13,846 nt of DNA from an uncultured Selenomonadaceae bacterium (GCA_905233325.1 CAJODU010000057.1:1-13846), one strand, 5' to 3'. Shown: positions 1 to 8,015, counted from the stretch's first letter. The notes: generated by a model not told the origin, from the letters alone. Made by a program: numbers and translations.

Positions 1-603
1 AGGACTGTCGGCCCCTCTCTCGGTCAAGATTCCAAGGATAAATCCGAATTCGCTTTCGTCATCGGTATCGGTGCGGTATTGGCTTTCATGTTGGCATTCT
101 ACAGACTCTCCGGCCTCATTGCCGACATCAGCTTGATGGCTTATACTGTCATTCTTCTTGCCGTTCTGAAAGGTCTTGACGCCACCCTCACCCTGCCCGG
201 CGTCGCGGGTATCATTCTTTCCATAGGTATGGCCGTTGATGCTAATGTTTTGATCTTCGAACACTTCAAGGAAGAGTTCCGCCTCGGCAAGTCCCTCAGA
301 CTGTCGATGGACGCCGGCTTTGAGCGTGCTTTTACAACAATATTCGATTCCAACACCACAACGATCATTGCTGCCGCAGTACTCTTCTTCTTCGGCACCG
401 GCACAATCCGCGGCTTTGCAATAACACTCGGCCTCGGCGTCATACTCTCAATGCTCACCGCAATCACCTTGACGCGTTACCTGCTCAAGTGGCTGATTGC
501 TTCAAGGATATTTGAAAGTCCCGGTGCCTACGGTGCTGACGGCTTCCTCCTCTTCGATCCCAAATCCACAAACATCAAGAAGGCGGTGAATAAGAATGCC
601 TAA
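1..603 (+). CDS. secD: Protein translocase subunit SecD, C-terminal part (5' end outside window)
   Basis: Frame 1 is open from base 1 to the TAA at 601-603, giving the last 200 residues of SecD. SecD pairs with SecF and SecYEG in the inner membrane and uses the proton gradient to help pull exported proteins through. The visible part begins with RTVGPSLGQDS, the conserved segment before the first transmembrane helix of the C-terminal bundle. It continues with hydrophobic helices and the family motif GMAVDANVLIFEHFKEE, which carries the Asp linked to proton use. Usual family length is above 400 residues, so more than half, including the periplasmic domain, lies upstream of the window. The stop overlaps the secF start by 8 bases, which suggests translational coupling. 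The first internal ATG (79) is not the real start. Confidence 0.95.
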   Translation, partial: RTVGPSLGQDSKDKSEFAFVIGIGAVLAFMLAFYRLSGLIADISLMAYTVILLAVLKGLDATLTLPGVAGIILSIGMAVDANVLIFEHFKEEFRLGKSLRLSMDAGFERAFTTIFDSNTTTIIAAAVLFFFGTGTIRGFAITLGLGVILSMLTAITLTRYLLKWLIASRIFESPGAYGADGFLLFDPKSTNIKKAVNKNA

Positions 604-1522
604 CTTTGACATCGCCAAGAGAAGTAAAGTATGGTTTATCATCTCGCTGCTCGTCATTATCCCCGGTCTGATCTCAATGGCGACAAGGGGTTTTAACTTC
701 GGGATTGACTTCACCGGCGGCACTATCATGGATTTAAAGTTTGAGCAGCCCGTCACTTTGACTCAGATTCGTGATTCCCTCAAGCCTTACGGTCTCGACG
801 GCAGTACAATCCAGCTCTCCGGTGAGAGTTCCAATGTTGAGTCTTCCACTGATGTGATGATCCGCACCGTTGACCTTGAGGAGAATGCACGCAAGGACGT
901 TATGGCGTCGATTCGCTCCAATGTCGGCAGCTATGAGGTAATGCGTGAGGAGAAAGTCGGTGCAACTATCGGCAGCGAATTGATTATGAACGCTGTTATG
1001 GCACTCGTGATCTCTTGGGGACTTATCATTCTCTACATTGCCTACAGGTTTGAGTTTAACTTCGGCATTGCCGCTGTCCTTGCTCTCATTCATGATATAT
1101 TGATTGTGCTTGCCTTCTTCTCGTTCACACAGCGACAGATTGACTCTTCCTTCGTGGCGGCTCTGCTGACCATTGTCGGTTACTCTATCAACGACACCAT
1201 AGTCATATTCGACAGAATCAGAGAGAACCTCAAGCTGCACTTCAGACGCGGCGGCGATTTGAATGAGATTGTCAACCGCTCCATATATCAGACGTTGACA
1301 CGCTCCCTCTATACCGTCTTCACCTGCCTGTTCACGGTCTTGGCTCTCTACTTCTTCGGCGGCGAGACTACCAAAGATTTCGCCTTTGCGTTGATAGTCG
1401 GCTTTGCAAGCGGTTGCTACTCTTCAATCTTCATTGCAAGCCCTCTCTGGCTGACTCTCCGCAAGCGTGCAGATGAGAAACGCGGCAGGGGGAAAGCCGT
1501 TTCAGAGATTTCGGAGAATTGA
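596..1522 (+). CDS. secF: Protein translocase subunit SecF
   Basis: This 308-residue protein is complete and of normal SecF length. It is the partner of SecD in the SecDF export motor of the inner membrane. One transmembrane helix spans about residues 11-30, followed by the SecF hallmark FNFGIDFTGG (33-42) and a short periplasmic domain to about residue 125. A five-helix bundle follows, with VGYSINDTIVIFDRIREN at about 194-211, where the conserved Asp pair lies. The last 20 residues are basic and cytoplasmic. The ATG overlaps the end of secD by 8 bases and is preceded by an AAGGCGGTGA-like ribosome binding site inside secD. The next gene starts 30 bases downstream with no terminator visible between, so read-through is likely. 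Confidence 0.96.
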   Translation: MPNFDIAKRSKVWFIISLLVIIPGLISMATRGFNFGIDFTGGTIMDLKFEQPVTLTQIRDSLKPYGLDGSTIQLSGESSNVESSTDVMIRTVDLEENARKDVMASIRSNVGSYEVMREEKVGATIGSELIMNAVMALVISWGLIILYIAYRFEFNFGIAAVLALIHDILIVLAFFSFTQRQIDSSFVAALLTIVGYSINDTIVIFDRIRENLKLHFRRGGDLNEIVNRSIYQTLTRSLYTVFTCLFTVLALYFFGGETTKDFAFALIVGFASGCYSSIFIASPLWLTLRKRADEKRGRGKAVSEISEN

Positions 1523-1552
1523 TTAAAGCTCATTGCCTTGGAGGTGACAGAT

Positions 1553-2842
1553 ATGCCAAAGATATTGATAGTTGATGATGATCAAGTAATGCTCATGATT
1601 ACGTCAAGGATAATGGCTAAACGCTACGAGGTAGTCTGTGCCTCTTCCGGCAAGGAAGCGGTGAAACTGTTCGATTCCGAAAAGCCGGATATGGTACTCA
1701 CGGATTTGATGATGCCCGAAATGGACGGCTATGAACTTTACAGGATATTGCAGGAGAAGAGCATAGAACCCGTCCCGATAATGATTATGACGGCTGATGA
1801 CAGAGACGAGAGCGAAAGCCGCGGCTTTGAGATAGGTGCCGTTGACTATATACGCAAGCCCTTCAAGGCAGATGTAATGCTGCGACGCGTTGAGAATATC
1901 TTGATGAACCTTGACAAGATTCACGGCCTCAAGCAGGCGGCAGATACCGATCTCATGACGGGGCTGTTAAATAAGGCCGCCTCACAGCGTGAGATAGGCA
2001 AGATGTGCAGCAATCATCAAGGCGTATTGCTTATGATTGACTTGGACAGCTTCAAGCTGGTCAACGACATATATGGTCACAATATGGGTGATAGGATTCT
2101 GATCCGCTTTGCCGAACTCATCAAGGAAATAATCCGCACGACTGATTTGGCCGGACGTATGGGCGGTGATGAGTTTATTGCCTTCTGTCAAAACGTGCGT
2201 GAAGAGACGGTGATCATTGACAAGACCGCTTGGCTCAATGACAAGCTGCTTGCCTCCGCCAAGGAATATATGGGCGAAGATATGAATATTCCGCTCGGCA
2301 CATCTATCGGTGCGGTGTTCGTTCCCAATGAAGGCACGGACTTCCTGACACTGTGTCACAAGGCAGATCAAGCCCTCTACAATGTCAAGCAGAACGGCAA
2401 GCACGGCTGTGCCTTCTTCGGCAGTATCAATCCTGAAGAAGAATCAGCGGCTATGAAGACGGGCATTTCTCAAATGAGAATGATATTCGGCGAAAGGAAT
2501 ATAAAAGCCGGTGCCTACTTCCTCAGCACTGATGATTTCAAGACGATCTACAGATTCTTATGCAGGCTGGTTGAGAGCTACGAAAAAGATGTACAGCTGA
2601 TGCACATCACCATTGAGACGCAGAATCAATCAAATGTGGATAAGTTCCGAGAAATATTACTAAAAACCCTGCGTCGCAGTGACTGTGTTACTCAAACCGG
2701 CGGCACAGGTTTCCTGCTGATGTTGATGGAGGCTCGTTCAAAGGAGAGCGAGATCATCAAAGAAAGAATAATGGCGAATTGGCAGAAGGTGGATATATCT
2801 TCCGAGTGCAGCATCACATTTGAGACGGAGGATATTATTTAA
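1553..2842 (+). CDS. Response regulator with GGDEF diguanylate cyclase domain and a degenerate second GGDEF-like domain
   Basis: This 429-residue cytoplasmic protein probably makes cyclic di-GMP from two GTP under control of a receiver domain. Residues 1-120 form the receiver: acidic pocket D8/D9/D10, phospho-acceptor D51 (LTDLMMPEMDG), T80 and K102 (KPF). Residues about 130-290 form a GGDEF domain with metal-binding D163, an intact GGDEF at 204-208 and an RxxD product-inhibition site at R195-D198. Residues about 315-429 look like a second, degenerate GGDEF copy: RRSDCVTQTGGTGF keeps the RxxD spacing but replaces the catalytic acids. I chose ATG 1553 because GGAGGTGA (1540-1547) sits at the right distance; an in-frame TTG at 1538 overlaps that site. 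No cognate histidine kinase is visible. WspR/PleD-like activity is inferred from family knowledge. Confidence 0.9.
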   Translation: MPKILIVDDDQVMLMITSRIMAKRYEVVCASSGKEAVKLFDSEKPDMVLTDLMMPEMDGYELYRILQEKSIEPVPIMIMTADDRDESESRGFEIGAVDYIRKPFKADVMLRRVENILMNLDKIHGLKQAADTDLMTGLLNKAASQREIGKMCSNHQGVLLMIDLDSFKLVNDIYGHNMGDRILIRFAELIKEIIRTTDLAGRMGGDEFIAFCQNVREETVIIDKTAWLNDKLLASAKEYMGEDMNIPLGTSIGAVFVPNEGTDFLTLCHKADQALYNVKQNGKHGCAFFGSINPEEESAAMKTGISQMRMIFGERNIKAGAYFLSTDDFKTIYRFLCRLVESYEKDVQLMHITIETQNQSNVDKFREILLKTLRRSDCVTQTGGTGFLLMLMEARSKESEIIKERIMANWQKVDISSECSITFETEDII

Positions 2843-2854
2843 GGAGTGATAACT

Positions 2855-3373
2855 ATGGATAACAATGAAGTCAAGAAGATTGTATTTGAATGTTTAGATG
2901 ATGAGGGTTTCCTTGCTGAGTTGAAGTTGAGGCTGTTTAATCTGAGCGGGTTGAAGTCTCAAATGGACTATGATAAGCAGGTTGACAGGATACATGAACT
3001 CGAAAGAGAGAAGCAGGATCGCGATAACGTCATTGAAGGCCTCAAGGACAAGCTCACTGAAGTGGAGAGTGCCAACGATGTCCTCAATACCAAGCTGGAG
3101 CAGGTGAAGGCACAATATCAAAATGATGAGACCAAGCTGGAACAGTATCGCACGGATTTGAAGACCTATCTGTCCAAGGTGGAGAATCAAGAGAAAGAGA
3201 TCAGCGATCTGGAGATCGAAAACAAGAAGTTACAGGCACAGCTCAACGAATCAGAAGAACACTTCAAAACCGCCTCGGCAGAGTCAATCAAAAACCTGCA
3301 GGAAATCAAGAAACTAAAAGAGCAGCTCAATCAGCTTGATAGCACTTCAAAGCCGAAGAAGAGCAAGAAATGA
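2855..3373 (+). CDS. Small coiled-coil protein of unknown function
   Basis: This 172-residue protein matches no named family I recognise. The first 35 residues look folded (KIVFECLDDEGFLAELKLRLF). From about residue 40 to 163 there are continuous heptad-like repeats rich in Glu, Lys, Leu and Gln, as expected of a long coiled coil. It ends in a basic tail, KPKKSKK. No signal peptide or transmembrane helix is visible, so it should be cytoplasmic. ATG 2855 is chosen because AAGGAG at 2841-2846 lies 8 bases upstream; an in-frame GTG at 2846 falls inside that site. The ribosome binding site overlaps the stop of the GGDEF gene, and the ATGA at 3370-3373 overlaps the next start. It is therefore tightly coupled to both neighbours and could act with the GGDEF protein, but that is only context. 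Confidence 0.8.
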   Translation: MDNNEVKKIVFECLDDEGFLAELKLRLFNLSGLKSQMDYDKQVDRIHELEREKQDRDNVIEGLKDKLTEVESANDVLNTKLEQVKAQYQNDETKLEQYRTDLKTYLSKVENQEKEISDLEIENKKLQAQLNESEEHFKTASAESIKNLQEIKKLKEQLNQLDSTSKPKKSKK

Positions 3374-4428
3374 AGGACTTTGAGCATGGCGGCAATATTT
3401 ACAATGCAAGCGGTCAAGCTGAGGACTGGCTGGACATGAGTGCCAATATCAATCCTTTGGGAATGAGTGAGGCTGTCAAGAGTGCTGTATTGAGCGGTAT
3501 TGACGGACTCATTCACTATCCAGATCCTCAAGCTCGTGAACTCAAGAATACCATTGCTGCAAGGTATAATCTCAACTTCAACAGTATCATCACCCTCAAC
3601 GGTGCGGCTGAATTCTTTTACCTCTTCCTCAATACTTTCAGACCTCAACAAGTGCTGATTCCCGTTCCGAGCTTTTCGGAATATGAGCGAGCGGCTAAGG
3701 CTGCGGGCTGTCAAGTCCACTACTTCACCACCTGCACGGAGGCGAACTTCAACATTGATTTTGACAAGTTGCTTGATACTGTTCGCAGAGAAAATATCAA
3801 CTGCCTCATTCTCGGCAATCCCAACAATCCCACCGGCACACTTTTGGACAGTGCTGATGTGTTGAGACTCCTTGACGCCGTTGACTTTGTTGTGGTTGAT
3901 GAATCCTTTGTTGACTTCCTCGGTGATGATTATTCTGTCCGCCAACTGATTAGGACACATATCAACTTGATAGTGGTTCATTCGTTGACGAAGTTCTTTG
4001 CTATACCCGGCTTGAGGTTGGGATTTGCCGCGGCTGATGAGGGCATTATCAAGCGGCTGGAATCAGGCAAAGACGTCTGGAATGTCAACTATCTCGCACA
4101 GAAGGCGGGGGTTGCGGCACTCAATGATATTCAATATATTAAATCAACACGCCGCCGACTTGCCGAAGAGAAGACTTTCTTCAAGGAACACCTGCAAGCT
4201 ATCGAGGGGATCAAGGTATTTGAGCCAACTGTCAACTTTGTGCTGATGAAGTTCAAAACGCCGCATATTGCCGGCAAGGTAATCGACGAACTCAAGAGGC
4301 AGAAGATATTGGTGAGGAGCTGCGGCAACTTTAGGGGGCTTGACGGAAGTTACATCAGGACAGCAATCCGCAGCCGCCAAGAGAATATCAAACTGTTTGA
4401 AAGTCTCAACGACATCATTCGGAGGTGA
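3370..4428 (+). CDS. PLP-dependent class I/II aminotransferase-fold enzyme, threonine-phosphate decarboxylase (CobD)-like
   Basis: This 352-residue enzyme has fold type I PLP features: GNPNNPTG at 149-156, D177 in DESF to contact the PLP ring nitrogen, and SLTK with the Schiff-base lysine K208. GLRLGF follows, and R330/R334 in YIRTAIR are likely carboxylate binders. The opening HGGNIYNAS and then MSANINPLG are typical of CobD, which decarboxylates L-threonine O-3-phosphate to aminopropanol phosphate for the cobalamin side chain. The related histidinol-phosphate aminotransferase HisC usually lacks the HGG start. No cobalamin or histidine gene is nearby, so the substrate is uncertain and I leave the symbol empty. 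The start overlaps the coiled-coil gene by 4 bases (ATGA). The stop lies inside the ribosome binding site of rnr. Confidence 0.85.
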   Translation: MKDFEHGGNIYNASGQAEDWLDMSANINPLGMSEAVKSAVLSGIDGLIHYPDPQARELKNTIAARYNLNFNSIITLNGAAEFFYLFLNTFRPQQVLIPVPSFSEYERAAKAAGCQVHYFTTCTEANFNIDFDKLLDTVRRENINCLILGNPNNPTGTLLDSADVLRLLDAVDFVVVDESFVDFLGDDYSVRQLIRTHINLIVVHSLTKFFAIPGLRLGFAAADEGIIKRLESGKDVWNVNYLAQKAGVAALNDIQYIKSTRRRLAEEKTFFKEHLQAIEGIKVFEPTVNFVLMKFKTPHIAGKVIDELKRQKILVRSCGNFRGLDGSYIRTAIRSRQENIKLFESLNDIIRR

Positions 4429-4433
4429 AATAT

Positions 4434-6461
4434 ATGGCAAGAGACAAGAAACGGAAAGATGACAACATAGTGATAGGATACTTATCCGTCAATGCACGCG
4501 GTTTTGGGTTTGTGACGCCTGAGGACGCAGAGCCGAAGAAGACCAAAGACCTCTTTATCCCCGCGGACAGTATGTCAAATGCACTTCACGGCGACAAGGT
4601 GAAAGTCAAGATAACCTCTGATCCTTGGGATTATTACGATCCCGCCGGCAAGCCTGAAGGCAGGATTATCAAGGTGCTGGAGCGTGCCACCACGACGATT
4701 GTGGGGACTTTCAACACTGTAGATGTGTTTGATATTGTTGAGCCGGACGATGCGCGAATCAGTCGGCGTATTCTGATAAGGAACGCCAAAACCTTCAAAA
4801 ATCTCAAGAAGGGCATGAAGGTCGTCGTTGAGATAACGGACTATAATAATCCGATCCACGGAATCATAACAGAGATACTCGGCAGGAGCAAAGACCCTGG
4901 GGTTGATATTCTTGCGATACTCAGGCGTTACGGTATCGTTGAGGAGTTCCCGCAGGAAGTTAGGGAGATTGCCGCAAATGTTGAGAATGAGCCTTCCAAG
5001 GAAGAGAAAGCCAAGCGCGTAAATCGCCGCAAGATCAAGATAGTCACCATTGACGGCGAAGATGCCAAAGACCTTGACGACGGCGTATACGCGGAAAGGC
5101 GCAAGGACGGTGAATACTTCCTCGGCGTCTACATTGCCGATGTCAGCCACTACGTCACGGAGAACAGCCCGCTTGACATTGAGGCCTTTGAACGCGGGAC
5201 GAGTATCTATCCCGTTGACAGGGTTGTTCCAATGCTTCCGAAGGAGCTCTCCAACGGTATTTGCAGCCTCAATGCCGGTGTTGACCGCCTGGCTATGGCT
5301 TGTGAGATGAACTTGGACAAAGTCGGCAATGTCAAGCGTTACGAGATATTCCCGACGGTTATTCACGTCCATAAGCGGCTTACCTACACCGCCGTCAATG
5401 ATTTCTTCGACAAGGGAGAGTCCGACACTCTCGGCGATATAGCCCCAATGCTCTCAACTCTCAGAGATATTTGCAACCTCAGGAAGAAAATCAGAAACAA
5501 GCGCGGTGCCATTGACTTCGACCTCGACGAGATGAAGATCATTCTTGACGACAGAGGACGCCCTGTCAATATAGTCAAGCGTGAGCGTAACCTTGCCGAG
5601 TCCGTCATTGAGGAATGTATGCTGGCGGCGAATGAGACCGTTGCCAAGCATATGTATGATCTGCAGAGACCTTTCATCTACCGCGTGCATGAACAGCCCG
5701 ATTCAGAAAAGATTGACACCCTCAACACCCTGCTTGCAACTTTCGGACTTCACATCAACAAGCGCAATGACGGCTCTATCAGACCTATGGACATTCAGAA
5801 AGTCCTCAACAAAGTCAAAGGCAAGTATTCAGAGAAGATCATCAACCACACCGCTTTGAGAGCAATGCAGCAAGCTCACTATACCGCCAACTACGGCGAA
5901 CATTTCGGACTTGCCGCAAGTTACTACACTCACTTCACCTCACCAATCCGCCGCTATCCCGATTTAATCGTCCACCGCCTCCTGCGTGAGACTTTTAGCA
6001 GGGACAGCAGCAGTCAGAAGAAGAGCCGCAAACAGAGCGAGAAGATGAAGGAAGTCCTTGCAAACATTGCAAAGCAGTCCTCGGAGCGTGAGAGGCGTGC
6101 CGTTGATATTGAGCGCGAAACGACAGACCTCAAGGCGGTTGAATATATGCAGCGATTTGTCGGCAGGTACTTCAACGGCGTCATTGTGAGCGTGACGAAG
6201 TTCGGGTTCTTCGTTGAGCTTGATAACGGCGTCGACGGGCTTGTCAGGCTCTCAAGTATGGCTGATGATTACTACATCTATGTTGAGTCTGAGTTTGCCA
6301 TTGTCGGTGAGGTGAGTGGCAAGACCTTCAGAATCGGCGACGAGGTGAAAGTCAAGCTCATTGAGGCTAATGTTGCTCTGAGGCAGATCACTTTCACGCT
6401 CGTCAAGAAATTAATCAAGCCTAAGGAACTCATTGCCGACGTCAGCAGCGAGGGTGTTTAG
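4434..6461 (+). CDS. rnr: Ribonuclease R (3'-5' exoribonuclease, RNB family)
   Basis: This 675-residue hydrolytic exoribonuclease degrades structured RNA from the 3' end in the cytoplasm. Domains in order are a basic N-terminus, two cold-shock OB folds (about 11-60 with GFGFVTPE, and about 85-150), the RNB catalytic domain (about 200-525) and a C-terminal S1 domain (about 575-658 with GVIVSVTKFGFFVEL). The RNB active site shows as DGEDAKDLDDGV (208-219), whose aspartates bind the two metals, and HFTSPIRRYPDL (500-511). ATG 4434 is preceded by a perfect GGAGGTGA at 4421-4428, which also contains the stop of the previous gene. An in-frame GTG (4425) lies within it and is less likely. The length is a little short of E. 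coli RNase R and normal for Bacillota. ruvC starts directly after the stop. Confidence 0.96.
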   Translation: MARDKKRKDDNIVIGYLSVNARGFGFVTPEDAEPKKTKDLFIPADSMSNALHGDKVKVKITSDPWDYYDPAGKPEGRIIKVLERATTTIVGTFNTVDVFDIVEPDDARISRRILIRNAKTFKNLKKGMKVVVEITDYNNPIHGIITEILGRSKDPGVDILAILRRYGIVEEFPQEVREIAANVENEPSKEEKAKRVNRRKIKIVTIDGEDAKDLDDGVYAERRKDGEYFLGVYIADVSHYVTENSPLDIEAFERGTSIYPVDRVVPMLPKELSNGICSLNAGVDRLAMACEMNLDKVGNVKRYEIFPTVIHVHKRLTYTAVNDFFDKGESDTLGDIAPMLSTLRDICNLRKKIRNKRGAIDFDLDEMKIILDDRGRPVNIVKRERNLAESVIEECMLAANETVAKHMYDLQRPFIYRVHEQPDSEKIDTLNTLLATFGLHINKRNDGSIRPMDIQKVLNKVKGKYSEKIINHTALRAMQQAHYTANYGEHFGLAASYYTHFTSPIRRYPDLIVHRLLRETFSRDSSSQKKSRKQSEKMKEVLANIAKQSSERERRAVDIERETTDLKAVEYMQRFVGRYFNGVIVSVTKFGFFVELDNGVDGLVRLSSMADDYYIYVESEFAIVGEVSGKTFRIGDEVKVKLIEANVALRQITFTLVKKLIKPKELIADVSSEGV

Positions 6462-6956
6462 ATGGTGGTGTTAGGTATTGACCCCGGGACGGCGATTTGC
6501 GGTTATGGTTTTGTTGAATCTGTTGACGGCAATATCAACGCCCTGCACTACGGTGCCGTCACGACAAGCCCGAAGGCAAGAATGCAGGACAGGCTTGCAA
6601 AGATTTACGACAACCTCGACTTGATGATGAAGAGGTATAAGCCGGAAGTGATAGGGATTGAGAAACTGTTCTTCGGGAGGAACTCAACAACGGCCATTCC
6701 CGTCGGACAGGCACGGGGAATTGTTTTACTGGCTGCCGTCAAGAATGATGTTGAGATTCTGGAGATCACGCCCAATGAGGTTAAACAGTCAATCACCGGC
6801 TACGGCGGTGCGTCGAAGGAGCAAGTCATCTACATGGTGACCAAGCTGCTCCGCCTTAACGAGGAACCCAAGCCTGATGATGTCGCTGATGCCCTCGCCA
6901 TTGCGATATGTGCCGCTCATATGGCAAATACTTTCACATGGCGTAATAAAATCTAA
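6462..6956 (+). CDS. ruvC: Crossover junction endodeoxyribonuclease RuvC
   Basis: This 164-residue protein cuts Holliday junctions symmetrically as a dimer during recombination repair and normally works with RuvAB. The RNase H-like fold is recognisable: LGIDPGT with catalytic D7, IGIEKLFFGRN with E67, ITPNEVKQSITGYGGASKEQV, and the C-terminal pair D140/D143 in PDDVADALAIAI. All four acidic residues are present, so it should be active. The ATG follows the rnr stop with no gap, using GAGGG at 6450-6454 inside rnr as the ribosome binding site. ruvA and ruvB, which often sit next to ruvC, are not in the window; the next gene is an unrelated membrane protein. Confidence 0.97.
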   Translation: MVVLGIDPGTAICGYGFVESVDGNINALHYGAVTTSPKARMQDRLAKIYDNLDLMMKRYKPEVIGIEKLFFGRNSTTAIPVGQARGIVLLAAVKNDVEILEITPNEVKQSITGYGGASKEQVIYMVTKLLRLNEEPKPDDVADALAIAICAAHMANTFTWRNKI

Positions 6957-6977
6957 TCAAACATTCGGAGGCAAGAT

Positions 6978-7841
6978 ATGGAGAATAAACCGTTAGTTGG
7001 CGGACAAGCTGTCATTGAAGGTGTGATGATGCGCGGCTTTGGTAAGGTTGCCACTGCCGTCAGAGCACCCGACGGCAATATTGAAGTTGAAGTCAAGCCC
7101 GTTAAATCAATCAGCGACCGCTACCCCATACTAAAAAAGCCGTTCCTTCGCGGATCGGTCTCTTTATTTGAATCATTAATCCTCGGCCTCAAGTCACTGT
7201 CATACTCGGCGAAGATGGCGGGAGAGGAAGAGGAGCAGCTCACGGATAAGGAAATGGCGGGAACTATCGCCTTTGCAATCCTTCTGGCGTCAATCCTCTT
7301 CGTTGCAATTCCGACAGGTGCCGCCAAATTCTTCAACGATATAACCGACGATCCAATATTCCTGAATCTGATGGAAGGGGTGTTGAGGCTGGTGATATTC
7401 CTCGTCTACATCACCGCCATATCACAGATGAAGGATATTCAGCGGGTATTCCAATATCACGGTGCGGAGCATAAGACGATATTCTGCTATGAGGCTGATT
7501 TACCGCTGACGGTGGAGAATGTCCAAAAGTTCCCGCGACTACACCCGCGCTGCGGCACTGCCTTCCTGTTGATAGTGATGCTGGTGTCAATATTCGTCTT
7601 CGCGTTCCTTGGGTGGCCGGACTTGTGGCTGAGGATATTGAGCAGGATTGTGCTGCTGCCGGTGATTGCAGGTATATCTTACGAAATAATCAGAGCCGCC
7701 GCCCGCACAACTAACCCTATACTCAAGGTGGCGATAATGCCCGGACTGTGGCTCCAATATCTGACAACGCAGCCGCCTGATGATTCAATGGTTGAAGTTG
7801 CCATTGCCTCCTTGAAAGCTGTCCTGCCGAAAGAATCATAA
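6978..7841 (+). CDS. DUF1385 family membrane protein (YqhQ-like)
   Basis: This 287-residue membrane protein of unknown function resembles B. subtilis YqhQ. The opening GGQAVIEGVMMRG and the central YHGAEHKTIFCYE (160-172) followed by HPRCGTAFLL (189-198) are the family hallmarks. The His, Glu and Cys residues suggest a metal or active site, but no reaction is established as far as I know. Hydrophobic segments lie near 96-115, 134-150, 193-213 and 218-240. GGAGG at 6967-6971 lies 6 bases before the ATG. In many Bacillota this gene precedes prmC/prfA; here it closes the + strand block. The hairpin right after its stop has the T-run on the wrong side for + strand termination, so + transcripts may continue to the terminator at 8094-8116. 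Confidence 0.9.
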   Translation: MENKPLVGGQAVIEGVMMRGFGKVATAVRAPDGNIEVEVKPVKSISDRYPILKKPFLRGSVSLFESLILGLKSLSYSAKMAGEEEEQLTDKEMAGTIAFAILLASILFVAIPTGAAKFFNDITDDPIFLNLMEGVLRLVIFLVYITAISQMKDIQRVFQYHGAEHKTIFCYEADLPLTVENVQKFPRLHPRCGTAFLLIVMLVSIFVFAFLGWPDLWLRILSRIVLLPVIAGISYEIIRAAARTTNPILKVAIMPGLWLQYLTTQPPDDSMVEVAIASLKAVLPKES

Positions 7842-7864
7842 AAAAAACGCTGTACAACTACAGC
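7840..7864 (-). terminator. Rho-independent terminator for minus-strand transcripts
   Basis: Read on the minus strand, GCTGTA-GTTG-TACAGC (7864-7849) is a 6-bp stem with a 4-base loop, followed after one base by eight T (7847-7840). On the + strand the same hairpin has A rather than T around it, so it should act on leftward transcripts: the antisense RNA proposed here and any read-through from the FlhB-like gene. It overlaps the -35 region of the small-peptide promoter. Confidence 0.6.
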
Positions 7865-7879
7865 AATTCGTGATATACT
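7851..7879 (+). promoter_or_regulatory. Sigma-A promoter of the small hydrophobic peptide gene
   Basis: A -35 of TGTACA (7851-7856) and a -10 of TATACT (7874-7879) are separated by exactly 17 bases. TG at 7871-7872 makes it an extended -10. Transcription should start near 7886, leaving a leader of about 50 bases. The -35 is only a 4/6 match, which the extended -10 would compensate. Confidence 0.7.
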
Positions 7880-7914
7880 GTCCTCAACACCTAAACGGTA
7901 GGCGGCTAAATCCA

Positions 7915-7930
7915 ACCCCAGAAATGGGGT
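7915..7930 (+). promoter_or_regulatory. Hairpin hiding the Shine-Dalgarno sequence of the small peptide
   Basis: ACCCCA-GAAA-TGGGGT is a 6-bp stem closed by a GNRA (GAAA) tetraloop. Its 3' arm contains the GGGG of the ribosome binding site GGGGTGA (7926-7932), which lies 5 bases before the ATG at 7938. Folding of this stem should block translation. An alternative pairing of AACCCC (7914-7919) with GGGGTT (8069-8074) near the 3' end would free the site. The switch is inference from base pairing only. Confidence 0.65.
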
Positions 7931-7937
7931 GACGCAC

Positions 7938-8015
7938 ATGAAGAAAAACAAGATCATTGTGATCGTTTTGATCATTGTAGCAATACTTGTCCTTACGTCA
8001 AAAGCAGCCGCCTAA
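7938..8015 (+). CDS. 25-residue hydrophobic membrane peptide, candidate type I toxin
   Basis: This short frame has its own promoter, a strong but sequestered ribosome binding site and its own terminator. The peptide starts MKKNK, continues with an uninterrupted stretch of Ile, Val, Leu and Ala at residues 6-19, and ends TSKAAA. It would form a single short membrane helix with a positive N-terminus. The size, charge pattern, structured leader, long 3' untranslated region and opposing promoter resemble type I toxins such as Fst, TxpA or BsrG. I do not recognise the sequence as a member of any named family. Within the frame GATCATTGT occurs twice (7952-7960 and 7970-7978), and GATC recurs every 9 bases. 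Alternatives are a small regulatory membrane peptide or a non-coding RNA with a chance frame. Expression and toxicity are unproven. Confidence 0.6.
   Translation: MKKNKIIVIVLIIVAILVLTSKAAA

Noticed and set aside
734..1240. Long minus-strand open frames opposite secF and other + strand genes
   Set aside because: They lie opposite well-recognised genes, show no family motifs and follow from codon bias of the sense strand.
1538..1552. TTG start for the GGDEF response regulator
   Set aside because: It overlaps the GGAGGTGA ribosome binding site, while ATG 1553 has ideal spacing and gives the usual receiver-domain start MPKILIVDDD.
7849..7864. Terminator for the DUF1385 gene on the + strand
   Set aside because: The hairpin has no T-run after it on the + strand; the eight-base run is on the other side, so it serves the minus strand.
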